From Streptomyces sp. NRRL S-118 (GTDB lineage Bacteria > Actinomycetota > Actinomycetes > Streptomycetales > Streptomycetaceae), in NCBI RefSeq assembly GCF_000716335.1, contig NZ_KL591003.1:382261-446260 (forward strand): 64,000 nt of DNA, written 5' to 3'. Below are positions 40,922 to 48,985 of this stretch, one piece after another. Each line of letters opens with the position of its first letter. The first letter of the stretch is position 1. The translations under genes and the position numbers were made by a program. The notes beneath the pieces were generated by a model, which was not told where the DNA came from, searched no databases, and was given only the letters and a program-made list of their open reading frames with translations.

Positions 40922-43858
40922 ATGACCGGGATATACGGCCGGAGCGCTGAACTCGAAGCCGTGGCAGCCCTGTTGGACGGGCTGCGATCCGGCCGCGGAG
41001 GCGCGCTGCTGGTCGCCGCGGAGCCGGGACTGGGCCGCACGGCCCTGCTCCGGCGGGCCGCCGCGGACTTCACGGGCGGCCGCGCCGTGTATACGAGGGC
41101 CGTGCCGGCGGAGCGCGGCCTGCCGTACAGCGGGGTACACGCACTGCTGTGCGCCGCGGGGGGCCGGGGCGCCGCCGGCGTACTGCGCTCGGGGCTGGAA
41201 CCGGGCGGTCTGCTGGAGCTGCTGCGCGACGCCGGGCCCCCCGGCGCCGGGCCGCTGCTGGTGTGCGTGGACGACGCGCACCTGTGGGACGCCCGGTCTC
41301 GGGCGGAGCTCGGCTTCACGGCGCGGCGGCCGCAGTCGCCCCGCACCGCCGGGCTGCTGCTGTCGGTGGCCGGACAACGGGAACACGAGCCGGACTTCGC
41401 GGGGCTGCCCGTCCTGCGCCCGGGCCCGCTCGGCGACCGCGCGGCGGCCGCGCTGGTGGCCGAGCTGACCGGTGGCGCGGCCGATCCGGCGGTCCGGGAC
41501 GAGATCCTGTACGAGGCCGGGGGCAACCCCGCCGTGGTCGTGGCGGTCGTCGCCCGGCTGACACCGGCGCAGCTGGCCGGGCGGGAGCCGCTGCCCCGGC
41601 CGCTCGCCGACCGCGGTGTCCTGCTGCGCACGTTCGGCGGCCACCTGGAGGGGCTGGCGCCGGACACCGGGCAGGTGCTGCTGCTCGCGGCGGCCGCGCA
41701 GGAGGCGGAGCCGTCGGCCGCCGGTGCGGAGACGGCCGTGGTGCTCCGGGCCGCCAGAGCGGCCGGCATCGGCCCGGAGGCGCTGGACGCGGCCGAGGCG
41801 GCGGGTGTGGTCAGGGTGGCCGGGGAGACGGGACAGCTCGTCCGGTTCGCCGGCCCGCTGCTCCGCCGGGCGGTGCTGGCGCACGCCACACTGTCCCGGC
41901 GCCGCGCGGCGCACGCACTGCTGGCCTCCGTCCTGCCGGGTGAGCGCCACACGCTGTCGCGGCTGCTGCACCGGGCCGCCGCCGCGGAGGGCACGGACGC
42001 GCGCCTCGCCGACGAGCTGGCGGCCGCGGCGGGGGCGGGGCGCTCGTCCGGGGCGCCCGGTGCACGGGCCGGGGCCGGCCTGCCGGGCAAGGAGGCCGCC
42101 GTCCGCGCCGCCGGTCCGGCCCGGGCGGCGTCGGCCCGGTCCGTCGCCACCGGTGCGCCGGGCGGGGGCGGCCGGCCCGGTCCGCGGGAGGACGCCGCCG
42201 GGGCGGGGCCCGTGGTCGCGGGACCGCTGGAGCGGTCGGTGGCGCTGGCCCGCGCCGCGGAGCTGACCGCCGACGAGGGCGTGCGCGCGGCCCGGTCGAC
42301 GGCCGCCGCGGAGTTCGCCGGGCTGGCGGGGCGGCCGCGCCGGGCGCGGGAGCTGCTCGCCGCCGGGCGGCGGGCCGCGGACGCGGCCGTACGGGGACGG
42401 GCCGAGCTCGTACGTGGCACGCTCGCCCTGGACGACGGGCCCGTCGGTGACGCCCACGCGGCGCTCCAGGTGGCGGCCGCGGCGCTCGCCCCGTACGACC
42501 CGGAACGGGCCCTGGCGGCACGGTTCCTCATGGCCGACGCGGCCTGGGCGATGGGCGACGTGCCGGCCTGCCTCGCCGCCCTGGCCGGCGACCGCCTCCC
42601 GGGCGAGCCCGCACTGGCCCATGACTACCGGACGGGGTTGCGCGCGGCCCTCGGTGTGCGTCTGGACGAGGCGCGGGGGCCGCTGCGCAGAGTGCTGGCG
42701 CGGGGCGCGGACGACGACGATCCGGTGTGGCTGCTGCGGGCCGGCGGCGCCGCGCTCGTGCTCGGCGACAGCGCGGCCGCGTGCCGCATCCACGCGCGGG
42801 CCCTGGCGCTCACCCGGACACGGGAGCTGACCGGGCTGCTGCCCCGGGTGCTGGAGCACCTGGCGTACGCGGAGCTGCGGGCGGGACGGCACGCGCGGGC
42901 CCGGGCGCACGCCCAGGAAGGACTGGGGCGGGCGCTCCGGGCCGGCCTGCGCAACGCGGTGGCCCACCAGCACGCCATCCTCGCGCTGGTGGCCTCGGTG
43001 GAGGGGGACGCCGGGGCCGTGGGCGGGCACGTCGCGCAGGCCCTGGCCGTCGCGCGCCCGTACGGTCTCGCGCAGGCCGCCACGCTGGCGGAGTGGGCGG
43101 CCGCCCGCGCCGATCTGGGGCGCGGCCGGGCGGACGACGCCGCCGCGCGTCTCCGCCCGCTGGTGCGGCCGGGTCCACGGTGCGGCCACTTCGGCGTCCG
43201 CATGCTCGCCGTGCCGTGCTTCGTCGAGGCGGCCGTGCCGGCCGGGCAGGACGACGACGCGCGGGCGGCGGCCGACGCGTTCGCCGTGTGGGCGGCGCAG
43301 GGTGTCGATCCGCAGGCGCCCGCGCAGCTCGCCCGGTGCCGTGCGCTGCTGGCCGGGCCCGCGGAGGCGGAGGCGCTGTACGCGGAGGCGCTGGACCGGC
43401 ACGAGGAGGCGGGAGGCGACTTCGAGCGGGGCCGGACCCTGCTGCTTTACGGCAAGTGGCTGCGCCGCCGGCGACGGCCGCTGGAGGCCCGCGGCCGGCT
43501 GCGGGACGCGCTGGTCGCCTTCGAACGCTCCGGCGCGCGCCCCTGGGCCGAGCAGTCCCGGGCCGAACTGCGCGCCACCGGGGAGGCGTCCGGGCCGCGC
43601 CGCGAACCGGTCGCGCTGCTCCCCGGGCTGACGCCGCAGCAGCTGCGGATCGCGCGCTGTGTCGCCGAGGGCGCCACCAACCGCGAGGTCGCGGCCCGGC
43701 TGTCGATCAGCCCGCGCACCGTCGACCACCATCTGCGCAACGTCTTCGCGCTGCTTCAGGTGCGGTCGCGGGTGGAGCTGTCCCGGCTGATGGACCGGGC
43801 GGAGAGGGCCGACGAGGCCCTCGCAGCCGACCGGAACAGCGCCGTCGCACACGAGTAA
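40922..43858 (+). CDS. LuxR-family LAL-type ATP-binding transcriptional regulator
   Basis: A 978-residue large regulator. An N-terminal AAA-type ATPase holds a P-loop-like LLVAAEPGLGRTALLRRAA, in which the usual Lys is Arg, and Walker B LLVCVDDAHLWD. The central region (about 400–850) is helical, TPR-like and Ala/Arg-rich. The C-terminus has a LuxR helix-turn-helix: LTPQQLRIARCVAEGATNRE and LSISPRTVDHHLRNVF. LAL proteins are usually activators of nearby degradative or secondary-metabolite genes. ATG 40922 and GTG 40913 are both in frame with no strong ribosome-binding site. The next genes are the SapB locus, and a link is possible but unproven. Confidence 0.9.
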   Translation: MTGIYGRSAELEAVAALLDGLRSGRGGALLVAAEPGLGRTALLRRAAADFTGGRAVYTRAVPAERGLPYSGVHALLCAAGGRGAAGVLRSGLEPGGLLELLRDAGPPGAGPLLVCVDDAHLWDARSRAELGFTARRPQSPRTAGLLLSVAGQREHEPDFAGLPVLRPGPLGDRAAAALVAELTGGAADPAVRDEILYEAGGNPAVVVAVVARLTPAQLAGREPLPRPLADRGVLLRTFGGHLEGLAPDTGQVLLLAAAAQEAEPSAAGAETAVVLRAARAAGIGPEALDAAEAAGVVRVAGETGQLVRFAGPLLRRAVLAHATLSRRRAAHALLASVLPGERHTLSRLLHRAAAAEGTDARLADELAAAAGAGRSSGAPGARAGAGLPGKEAAVRAAGPARAASARSVATGAPGGGGRPGPREDAAGAGPVVAGPLERSVALARAAELTADEGVRAARSTAAAEFAGLAGRPRRARELLAAGRRAADAAVRGRAELVRGTLALDDGPVGDAHAALQVAAAALAPYDPERALAARFLMADAAWAMGDVPACLAALAGDRLPGEPALAHDYRTGLRAALGVRLDEARGPLRRVLARGADDDDPVWLLRAGGAALVLGDSAAACRIHARALALTRTRELTGLLPRVLEHLAYAELRAGRHARARAHAQEGLGRALRAGLRNAVAHQHAILALVASVEGDAGAVGGHVAQALAVARPYGLAQAATLAEWAAARADLGRGRADDAAARLRPLVRPGPRCGHFGVRMLAVPCFVEAAVPAGQDDDARAAADAFAVWAAQGVDPQAPAQLARCRALLAGPAEAEALYAEALDRHEEAGGDFERGRTLLLYGKWLRRRRRPLEARGRLRDALVAFERSGARPWAEQSRAELRATGEASGPRREPVALLPGLTPQQLRIARCVAEGATNREVAARLSISPRTVDHHLRNVFALLQVRSRVELSRLMDRAERADEALAADRNSAVAHE

Positions 43859-44020
43859 GGGCGCACGCCCGCGCACGGTGGCGCAAGGGGCGCCCGGACG
43901 GTTCTTCCGTGCGCCCCGTACGCCGCACCGGGATGTTCCTGTGCCGCGGTTGGGGGCAGTCGCATGTGTGGCATGCGAGCGCCCGGGCAGCGGCCGGGCG
44001 ATCACCGGGAGGGGAATCAC

Positions 44021-44629
44021 ATGACCAAGGTCCTTGTGCTGCACAGCGTCGGGCTGTTGAGGTCGGCGCTGACGGCGCTGCTCAGGTCGGAGGAGTCGTT
44101 CGACGTGGCCGCCTCCGGCTGGCGCACCGCGCAGCGGCAGGCGGAGTCGTTACGGCCGGACGTGTGCGTGGTCGACCTCGACTGTCCCGGCACCACGACG
44201 ATGCTGGAGGGCGGGGAGGCCGGGGGCGGGACGGCACTGGGCTCGCACATCGGACTGCTGGTGCTCGCCTCGGCGGGGAGGCCGGGGGCGCTGCGCAAGG
44301 CCTTCGAGGCGCGGGCGCTGGGGTACGTGGACAAGGATGCCTCGCCAGGACGCCTGGTGCGGGCCATCCGGAAGGTCGCGGAAGGCGAGCGGTTCGTCGA
44401 CGAATCGCTCGCCTTCGGCTTTCTCGAGGCGTCCCGGATGCCGCTGACCGCCCGGGAACTGAGCGTGCTGGCCCGTGCGGCCGAGGGGGAGTCGATCGCC
44501 GAGATAGCTCGCGGGCTGCACCTGTCCAACGGCACGGTGCGCAACTACATGGCCTCGGCGACGCGCAAGGTGGGGGCGCGCAACCGCATCGACGCCATCC
44601 GAATCACGCAGGGCGCGGGATGGGTGTGA
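44021..44629 (+). CDS. ramR: SapB pathway response regulator RamR/AmfR
   Basis: A 202-residue NarL-type regulator, the length I recall for RamR. The receiver domain retains the phospho-acceptor Asp52 (CVVDLDCPG) and Lys (YVDKDAS). The N-terminal acidic pair expected near residues 8–9 reads His-Ser (LVLHSVGLL), so Mg2+ binding and phosphorylation are doubtful. The C-terminal LuxR helix-turn-helix is MPLTARELSVLARAAEGESI and IARGLHLSNGTVRNYMASAT. It converges on ramB, as RamR does on ramCSAB, and should activate the ramC promoter at the onset of aerial growth. GGGAGGGG precedes the ATG. Confidence 0.88.
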   Translation: MTKVLVLHSVGLLRSALTALLRSEESFDVAASGWRTAQRQAESLRPDVCVVDLDCPGTTTMLEGGEAGGGTALGSHIGLLVLASAGRPGALRKAFEARALGYVDKDASPGRLVRAIRKVAEGERFVDESLAFGFLEASRMPLTARELSVLARAAEGESIAEIARGLHLSNGTVRNYMASATRKVGARNRIDAIRITQGAGWV

Positions 44630-44638
44630 GCGCGCCGC

Positions 44639-44659
44639 CCGCCGGCCGTCAGCCGGCGG
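44639..44659. terminator. Hairpin between convergent ramR and ramB ends
   Basis: An 8-bp stem (44639–44646 with 44652–44659, loop CGTCA) just after the ramR stop. It overlaps the last codons of ramB. A plausible bidirectional terminator. Confidence 0.5.
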
Positions 44660-46865
44660 CGACGCCCACCAGGTCCCGGTAGAGGGGCGAGGCGCCCAGC
44701 AGTTCCCGGTGCGGCGCGCACACCGCGTGCGTGCCGTCCAGGATCAGCACGCGGTCCGCCCGTACCGCCGACGACAAGCGGTGGGCGATGACGATCAGCG
44801 TACCGGGGCACGCGGCGAGGGTGCGCTCCGCGTGCTCCTCGGTCTCCGCGTCGAGGTGGCAGGTCGCCTCGTCGAGGACGAGCAGGGGCGCGGCGGCCAG
44901 GTGGGCGCGCGCCAGAGCCAGGCGCTGCCGCTCGCCCTGCGACAGCCTGCCGGGGTCGATGACGGCGTCGGGACCGCCGAGGCGCCGTACCAGCGGGCCG
45001 AGACGGAGCGCCTCGACGGTCTCCTGGACCTCGTCGGGCGCGGCGTCGGGGCGCAGGTAGCGGAGGTTGTCGCGGACCGTCCCGGTGAAGACGTACGCCT
45101 GCTGCGGCAGCAGGGCCCTGCGCGGGTCCGGTCCCGGCGGGCCCGGCCGGCGGGCGGGGGCGCCGTCGATCAGGACCGTGCCGCGGCCGGGCGCCAGCAG
45201 CCCGGCGAGGAGGGCCGCGAGGGTCGACTTCCCGATTCCGCTGGGTCCGACCACGGCCAGGTGCTCCCCCGGCTCGACCACGAGATCCAGATCGTCGAGC
45301 ACCGGCCGGGCCCTGGGGCCGTAGGCGAAGCCGACGCCCCTCAACTCGACGGCGACGGCGGCGGGCTGCGCGCGCCGCGTTCCGTGGCGGCGGCGCGGGG
45401 GCGCGGTGGCCCGCGGCGGGGCGTACGGAGCGGGGGGCGCGGCTCCGGACCGGCCGGCGGCCCCGCCTTTGTCCTCGTCGGCGGTGCGGGAGCGACCGGC
45501 GGCTGCGCGTCCGTCGCCGGCGGCCGCGGTTCCGCTTCCGGCGGCCGGACTGCCGGGCCGGGCGGCGGGCTCGGTTCCAGCGGCACCGCCGACCGGAGCG
45601 ACGGTCAGGCTGTCGGCCACGGGGGCCCCGGGGCCAGGGCGGGCTGGGACAGCGGAACCGGCGGCACTCGAGGCGGCGGGCGAACGAGCGCCCGTACCCT
45701 CCCCGGCGGCGGGCTCCGTCCGAGGAAGGCTGCCGGCCATGGAGGCCACGGACCCACCGCTCGGCGGGACGGCGGAACCGGCGGCACCCGAGGCGGCGGG
45801 CGCGGCTCCGGGGCCGGCGGAGGGGGCGGTCCCGTCCTCCGGCTCCGCGGCTCGCTCTTCCCCGGCGGGGGCGTCACCCGGCAGGCGGGGCTCCTCCGTC
45901 CCGAAGCGGTCGAGGACCACCAGCAGTCGCGTACCCGCCGCACCCAGCGCGGCCATCAGTGTGTGCAGCGCCGGCAGCAGCGCCTGCACGAGGTAGGTGA
46001 GCGCGCCGAGCAGCGCGCCCGCGGTGATGCCGCGGCGCAGCAGCCAGGGGGTCGCCACCACGAGGGCCACGACCGGCAGCCGGCCCGCCGCCCCCAGGGC
46101 GAGGGTGCGGATCCCCGCCCACCGGGCCAGCCTGCGCGACAGGCGCTCCGCGGTGTCGACGACCCGGCCCACGTCCTCGGCGATCCAGCGCTCGCCGCCG
46201 CACGCCGCCACGTCCCGCAGCCCGGCGCCGATCGCGCCGACCCGGGCCGAGAGGTCCTCGTCGGCGTCGAGGAACGCCCGCTGCGCTGCGGCCATCGGGG
46301 CGAGGGTAGCCACGAACAGCGCCAGCCCCAGCACCAGCGGAGGAACGACGACCAGCAACAGCACGGGCGCCAGCGACGCCATGCCGAGCAGCGCGCCGAG
46401 GGCGGTGAAGACGAACGACCGGGCGGTGAGGACGAGCCCCGCGAAGCTGTCCCTGGCCATCTCGGTCTGGTGGACCAGGCGGGACACCGTCGCGCTGTGA
46501 CCCGCACCGCCGTCCGCCCCGGCCGGGTCCGCCACCGCCTCGGCGAGCGCCTGGGACACCGCCCGGCGGACCAGCCCGTCCCGCAGCGGTTCGACCAGCC
46601 CGGCGAGACCGGTGAACACACCGCGTACGGCGGCCCCGCCCACCAGGGCGGCGACCGCAGCGGTCGCCAGCCACAGCAGGCCGGTGCCGGTCCGCCCGGC
46701 GAGGAAGCCGTCGTCCAGGGCGCGGGCCACGCCGTAGCCGGTGAGGAAGGTGTGCGCGGACTCCAGCAGGGACCAGCCGGTGAGGACGAGCAGGGCACGC
46801 TTCCTCCGGCGCAGGAACCGCCGGGCCTGGGGCAGGACACGGGCCGCCGGCCCCCTCCTCCTCAT
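44649..46865 (-). CDS. ramB: ABC exporter subunit RamB-like, with extended linker
   Basis: A 738-residue TMD-NBD half-transporter, about 130–150 residues longer than typical. TM region residues ~20–310; NBD from about 505 with Walker A VGPSGIGKSTLAALL, Q-loop LLPQQAYVFTGTVRDNL, signature RLSQGERQRLALARA, Walker B LLVLDEATCHLD and H-loop IVIAHRLSSA. Between them, residues ~320–505 are a Gly/Ala/Pro/Ser/Glu low-complexity linker, partly from a 120-bp duplication. It overlaps ramA by 4 bp. With RamA it is expected to export SapB or its modified precursor. Confidence 0.88.
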   Translation of the reverse strand: MRRRGPAARVLPQARRFLRRRKRALLVLTGWSLLESAHTFLTGYGVARALDDGFLAGRTGTGLLWLATAAVAALVGGAAVRGVFTGLAGLVEPLRDGLVRRAVSQALAEAVADPAGADGGAGHSATVSRLVHQTEMARDSFAGLVLTARSFVFTALGALLGMASLAPVLLLVVVPPLVLGLALFVATLAPMAAAQRAFLDADEDLSARVGAIGAGLRDVAACGGERWIAEDVGRVVDTAERLSRRLARWAGIRTLALGAAGRLPVVALVVATPWLLRRGITAGALLGALTYLVQALLPALHTLMAALGAAGTRLLVVLDRFGTEEPRLPGDAPAGEERAAEPEDGTAPSAGPGAAPAASGAAGSAVPPSGGSVASMAGSLPRTEPAAGEGTGARSPAASSAAGSAVPARPGPGAPVADSLTVAPVGGAAGTEPAARPGSPAAGSGTAAAGDGRAAAGRSRTADEDKGGAAGRSGAAPPAPYAPPRATAPPRRRHGTRRAQPAAVAVELRGVGFAYGPRARPVLDDLDLVVEPGEHLAVVGPSGIGKSTLAALLAGLLAPGRGTVLIDGAPARRPGPPGPDPRRALLPQQAYVFTGTVRDNLRYLRPDAAPDEVQETVEALRLGPLVRRLGGPDAVIDPGRLSQGERQRLALARAHLAAAPLLVLDEATCHLDAETEEHAERTLAACPGTLIVIAHRLSSAVRADRVLILDGTHAVCAPHRELLGASPLYRDLVGVAAG
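45610..45802. repeat. Imperfect 120-bp tandem duplication in the ramB linker
   Basis: Sequence from 45610 to 45682 recurs at 45730 to 45802, an offset of exactly 120 bp (40 codons, in frame). The core 37 bp (45646–45682 versus 45766–45802) differ at only two positions; flanking parts are more diverged. It encodes repeated Ala/Gly/Pro-rich units containing AAGSAVP. Confidence 0.85.
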
Positions 46866-48583
46866 GGCGCGTCCCCGTCGGCCGCGGCGGCGAAGACCGC
46901 GCGGTAGGCCGGGTCGCGCCACAGTTCCGCATGCGGTCCGGTGGCCCGTACGCGGCCCTCGTCCAGCCAGATCACCAGGTCGGCGCGGGCCGCGGAGGAC
47001 AGCCGGTGCGCGATGACGAGCCGCGTGCCCTGCCGGACTTCCCCGGCGAGCGCCCGCTCGACCTCCCGCTCGGTGAGCGTGTCCAGGCTGGATGTGGCGT
47101 CGTCGAGGATCAGCAGCCGTCCCGCGTGGGCGAACGCCCGTGCCAGGCCCAGGCGTTGCAGCTCCCCGCCGGACAGCGGCGCCTCGGTGAGCGGCGTGGC
47201 GTAGCCGTCGGGCAGCCGCCGTACGAAGCCGTCCGCACCGGCGGCCCGTGCGGCCGCCCGCACAGCGGGCCCCGTCGGCGTGTGCGCACCGAAGGCGAGG
47301 GCGTCGCCGACGGTGGCGCCGAACAGGGCCGGGCGGGCGAAGGCGTACCCGACCTCGCGGCGCAGCCGGTGCCGGGCCAGGCGGTGCAGGGGGACGCCGT
47401 CGAGCAGGACGCTCCCCTCGTCCGGGTCGGTCAGCCGGCCGGCGACGGCCGCCAGCAGCGATTTGCCGGACCCCGAGCGGCCGACCACGGCCGCGCGCGT
47501 GCCGCCCGGCACCAGGAGGTCGACGCCGTGGAGCACGGCCTTTCCGTCCCGTTCGACGGTGACGCCGCGCAGTTCGAGCGTGCCCGGGCCGTCGGCGGGG
47601 AGGTCCCGGTCCTGCCGGTCCCCGAGCGCCGGTGCGGGCAGGCCCATCGGCCCGGCCGTACGGCGGGCCGCGCCGCGGCCGCGAACGAGCGCGCCCAGCA
47701 GCCCGGCGACCGCTCCGACGCCCGCGGCGAGCGCGGCGTACCGTGACGCCGCCAGCAGTTCCCCGACGCCGATCGCGCCGGAGGCGAGGCGCAGGCCGCC
47801 CACGGCGAGGACCAGGCAGACCAGCAGCGGCATCAGCACGCCGCTGCGGGCGACGGCCCGGCCGTAGACCAGCCACATCGCCCGCCCCTCCGCGGCCAGG
47901 TCCGGCAGCGCGGCGAGGATGCGCCGCCGCTCGTGCGCGGCGGTGCCGGCGGCGGCGACGGTGCGGGCCCCCGCGAGGGCCTCGACGAGCCGGTCCGCGA
48001 TGCCCGCCTGCACGGCCTGGTAGCGGGCGACGCTTTCGGAGGAGTGCGCGGCGAAGGCACGCAGGAGCAGGAGCAGGAGCGGGACGCCGGTCAGGAAGGC
48101 CGCCGCGGTCCGCCAGTCGATGAGGAACAGCGCGACCAGCGCGCCCAGCGGCGGGAGCACGGACGCCACCGCGCTCGCGGCCGTCGCGGGCACGGTGCCG
48201 GCCTCCGTGGCGTTGGCGGTCAGCCGGGTCGCCAGGTCGCCGGGCGGGAAACGGGCGGCGTGGTGCGGTGCGGCACGCAGCAGCCGGTCGAGGCTGCGGG
48301 TGCGCAGCCAGGCGGTGGTACGGGCGTTGGTCACGCCGGTCAGGAGGGCGACGGCCGCGTCGAGCAGCAGATCGGCGGTGATGAGGACCGCGGACAGGGC
48401 GACCCAGCGCGGTGCGCCGGGGTCCCGGGCGAGGAGGAGGTCGAGGGTCCGGCCGAGCACGGCGGGCTCCGCCAGGGTGGCGGCGGCGGAGGCGAGGGAG
48501 CACGCGAGAATCGCCGCGGCAGGACCCGCGCTGTGCCGGGCGGCCGCGAGAAGCACGCGATCGGCGGCACGCTCGGGAGGCAT
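46862..48583 (-). CDS. ramA: ABC exporter subunit RamA-like
   Basis: A 573-residue TMD-NBD half-transporter, second last in the SapB operon. TM segments at residues ~20–310 and Walker A VVGRSGSGKSLLAAV, signature LSGGELQRLGLARAF, Walker B LLILDDATSSLD and H-loop VIAHRLSSAA. The catalytic Glu after Walker B is Asp (DD for DE), and the Q-loop Gln is absent (VGYAFARPALFGATV), so this NBD may be weakly active, with RamB providing the better site. ATG 48583 follows AGGAAGGAA. It is separated from ramS by about 270 bp that contain a strong hairpin. Confidence 0.88.
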   Translation of the reverse strand: MPPERAADRVLLAAARHSAGPAAAILACSLASAAATLAEPAVLGRTLDLLLARDPGAPRWVALSAVLITADLLLDAAVALLTGVTNARTTAWLRTRSLDRLLRAAPHHAARFPPGDLATRLTANATEAGTVPATAASAVASVLPPLGALVALFLIDWRTAAAFLTGVPLLLLLLRAFAAHSSESVARYQAVQAGIADRLVEALAGARTVAAAGTAAHERRRILAALPDLAAEGRAMWLVYGRAVARSGVLMPLLVCLVLAVGGLRLASGAIGVGELLAASRYAALAAGVGAVAGLLGALVRGRGAARRTAGPMGLPAPALGDRQDRDLPADGPGTLELRGVTVERDGKAVLHGVDLLVPGGTRAAVVGRSGSGKSLLAAVAGRLTDPDEGSVLLDGVPLHRLARHRLRREVGYAFARPALFGATVGDALAFGAHTPTGPAVRAAARAAGADGFVRRLPDGYATPLTEAPLSGGELQRLGLARAFAHAGRLLILDDATSSLDTLTEREVERALAGEVRQGTRLVIAHRLSSAARADLVIWLDEGRVRATGPHAELWRDPAYRAVFAAAADGDAP

Positions 48584-48770
48584 CGTGACGGTTCCTTCCT
48601 CGTCCGGCGGACGGCGCGTGCGCGGCGGGCGTGGGCGGTTGCCCACGTCGTCCGCCTCGGGGAGGCGCGGTGGTCCGGGTCGTGCGGCGTTCGGGAGCCG
48701 GATGCCGTGGCACCGGAGCCGGTGCGCGTGCGGTGGCCATGCCCTTCCGGCTCGGGCCGGACACCGAGCA

Positions 48771-48807
48771 CCCGGCCCCGGGCGGGAGGTACCCGCCCGG
48801 GGCCGGG
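48771..48807 (-). terminator. Perfect 16-bp hairpin between ramS and ramA (attenuator)
   Basis: CCCGGCCCCGGGCGGG at 48771–48786 pairs perfectly with 48792–48807 across an AGGTA loop. It lies 50 bp downstream of the ramS stop in the operon direction. It should stop or slow most transcripts, yielding much ramCS and little ramAB message, or protect the 3' end of a ramCS transcript. The remaining 48584–48770 shows no gene. Confidence 0.75.
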
Positions 48808-48856
48808 ACCGGTCAGCCGCGTGATGTCGGCACCGCGCGGCATGACCGGTACGGCG

Positions 48857-48985
48857 TCAGTTGCAGGTCGTGACGCTCAGGCTGCTGTCACCGCAGAGCA
48901 GCAGGCTGGCGCGGCTGCCGGAGGCGACGTCGCCCGTGACCTCTTCCTTCGGGGTCTCCATCGACTGCAGGTCGAGAAGCGTCAT
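48857..48985 (-). CDS. ramS: SapB precursor lanthipeptide RamS
   Basis: A 42-residue precursor. The leader MTLLDLQSMETPKEEVTGDV is close to RamS of S. coelicolor from memory. The last 21 residues form the core SGSRASLLLCGDSSLSVTTC plus Asn. Relative to the SapB core I remember, Thr1 is Ser and Ile17 is Val. Two SxxSxxxC units (SRASLLLC and SSLSVTTC) supply the two lanthionine rings and dehydroalanines. The start overlaps the ramC stop (ATGA) and follows GGAAAGG. The product is an amphipathic surfactant helping hyphae grow into air. Confidence 0.96.
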   Translation of the reverse strand: MTLLDLQSMETPKEEVTGDVASGSRASLLLCGDSSLSVTTCN

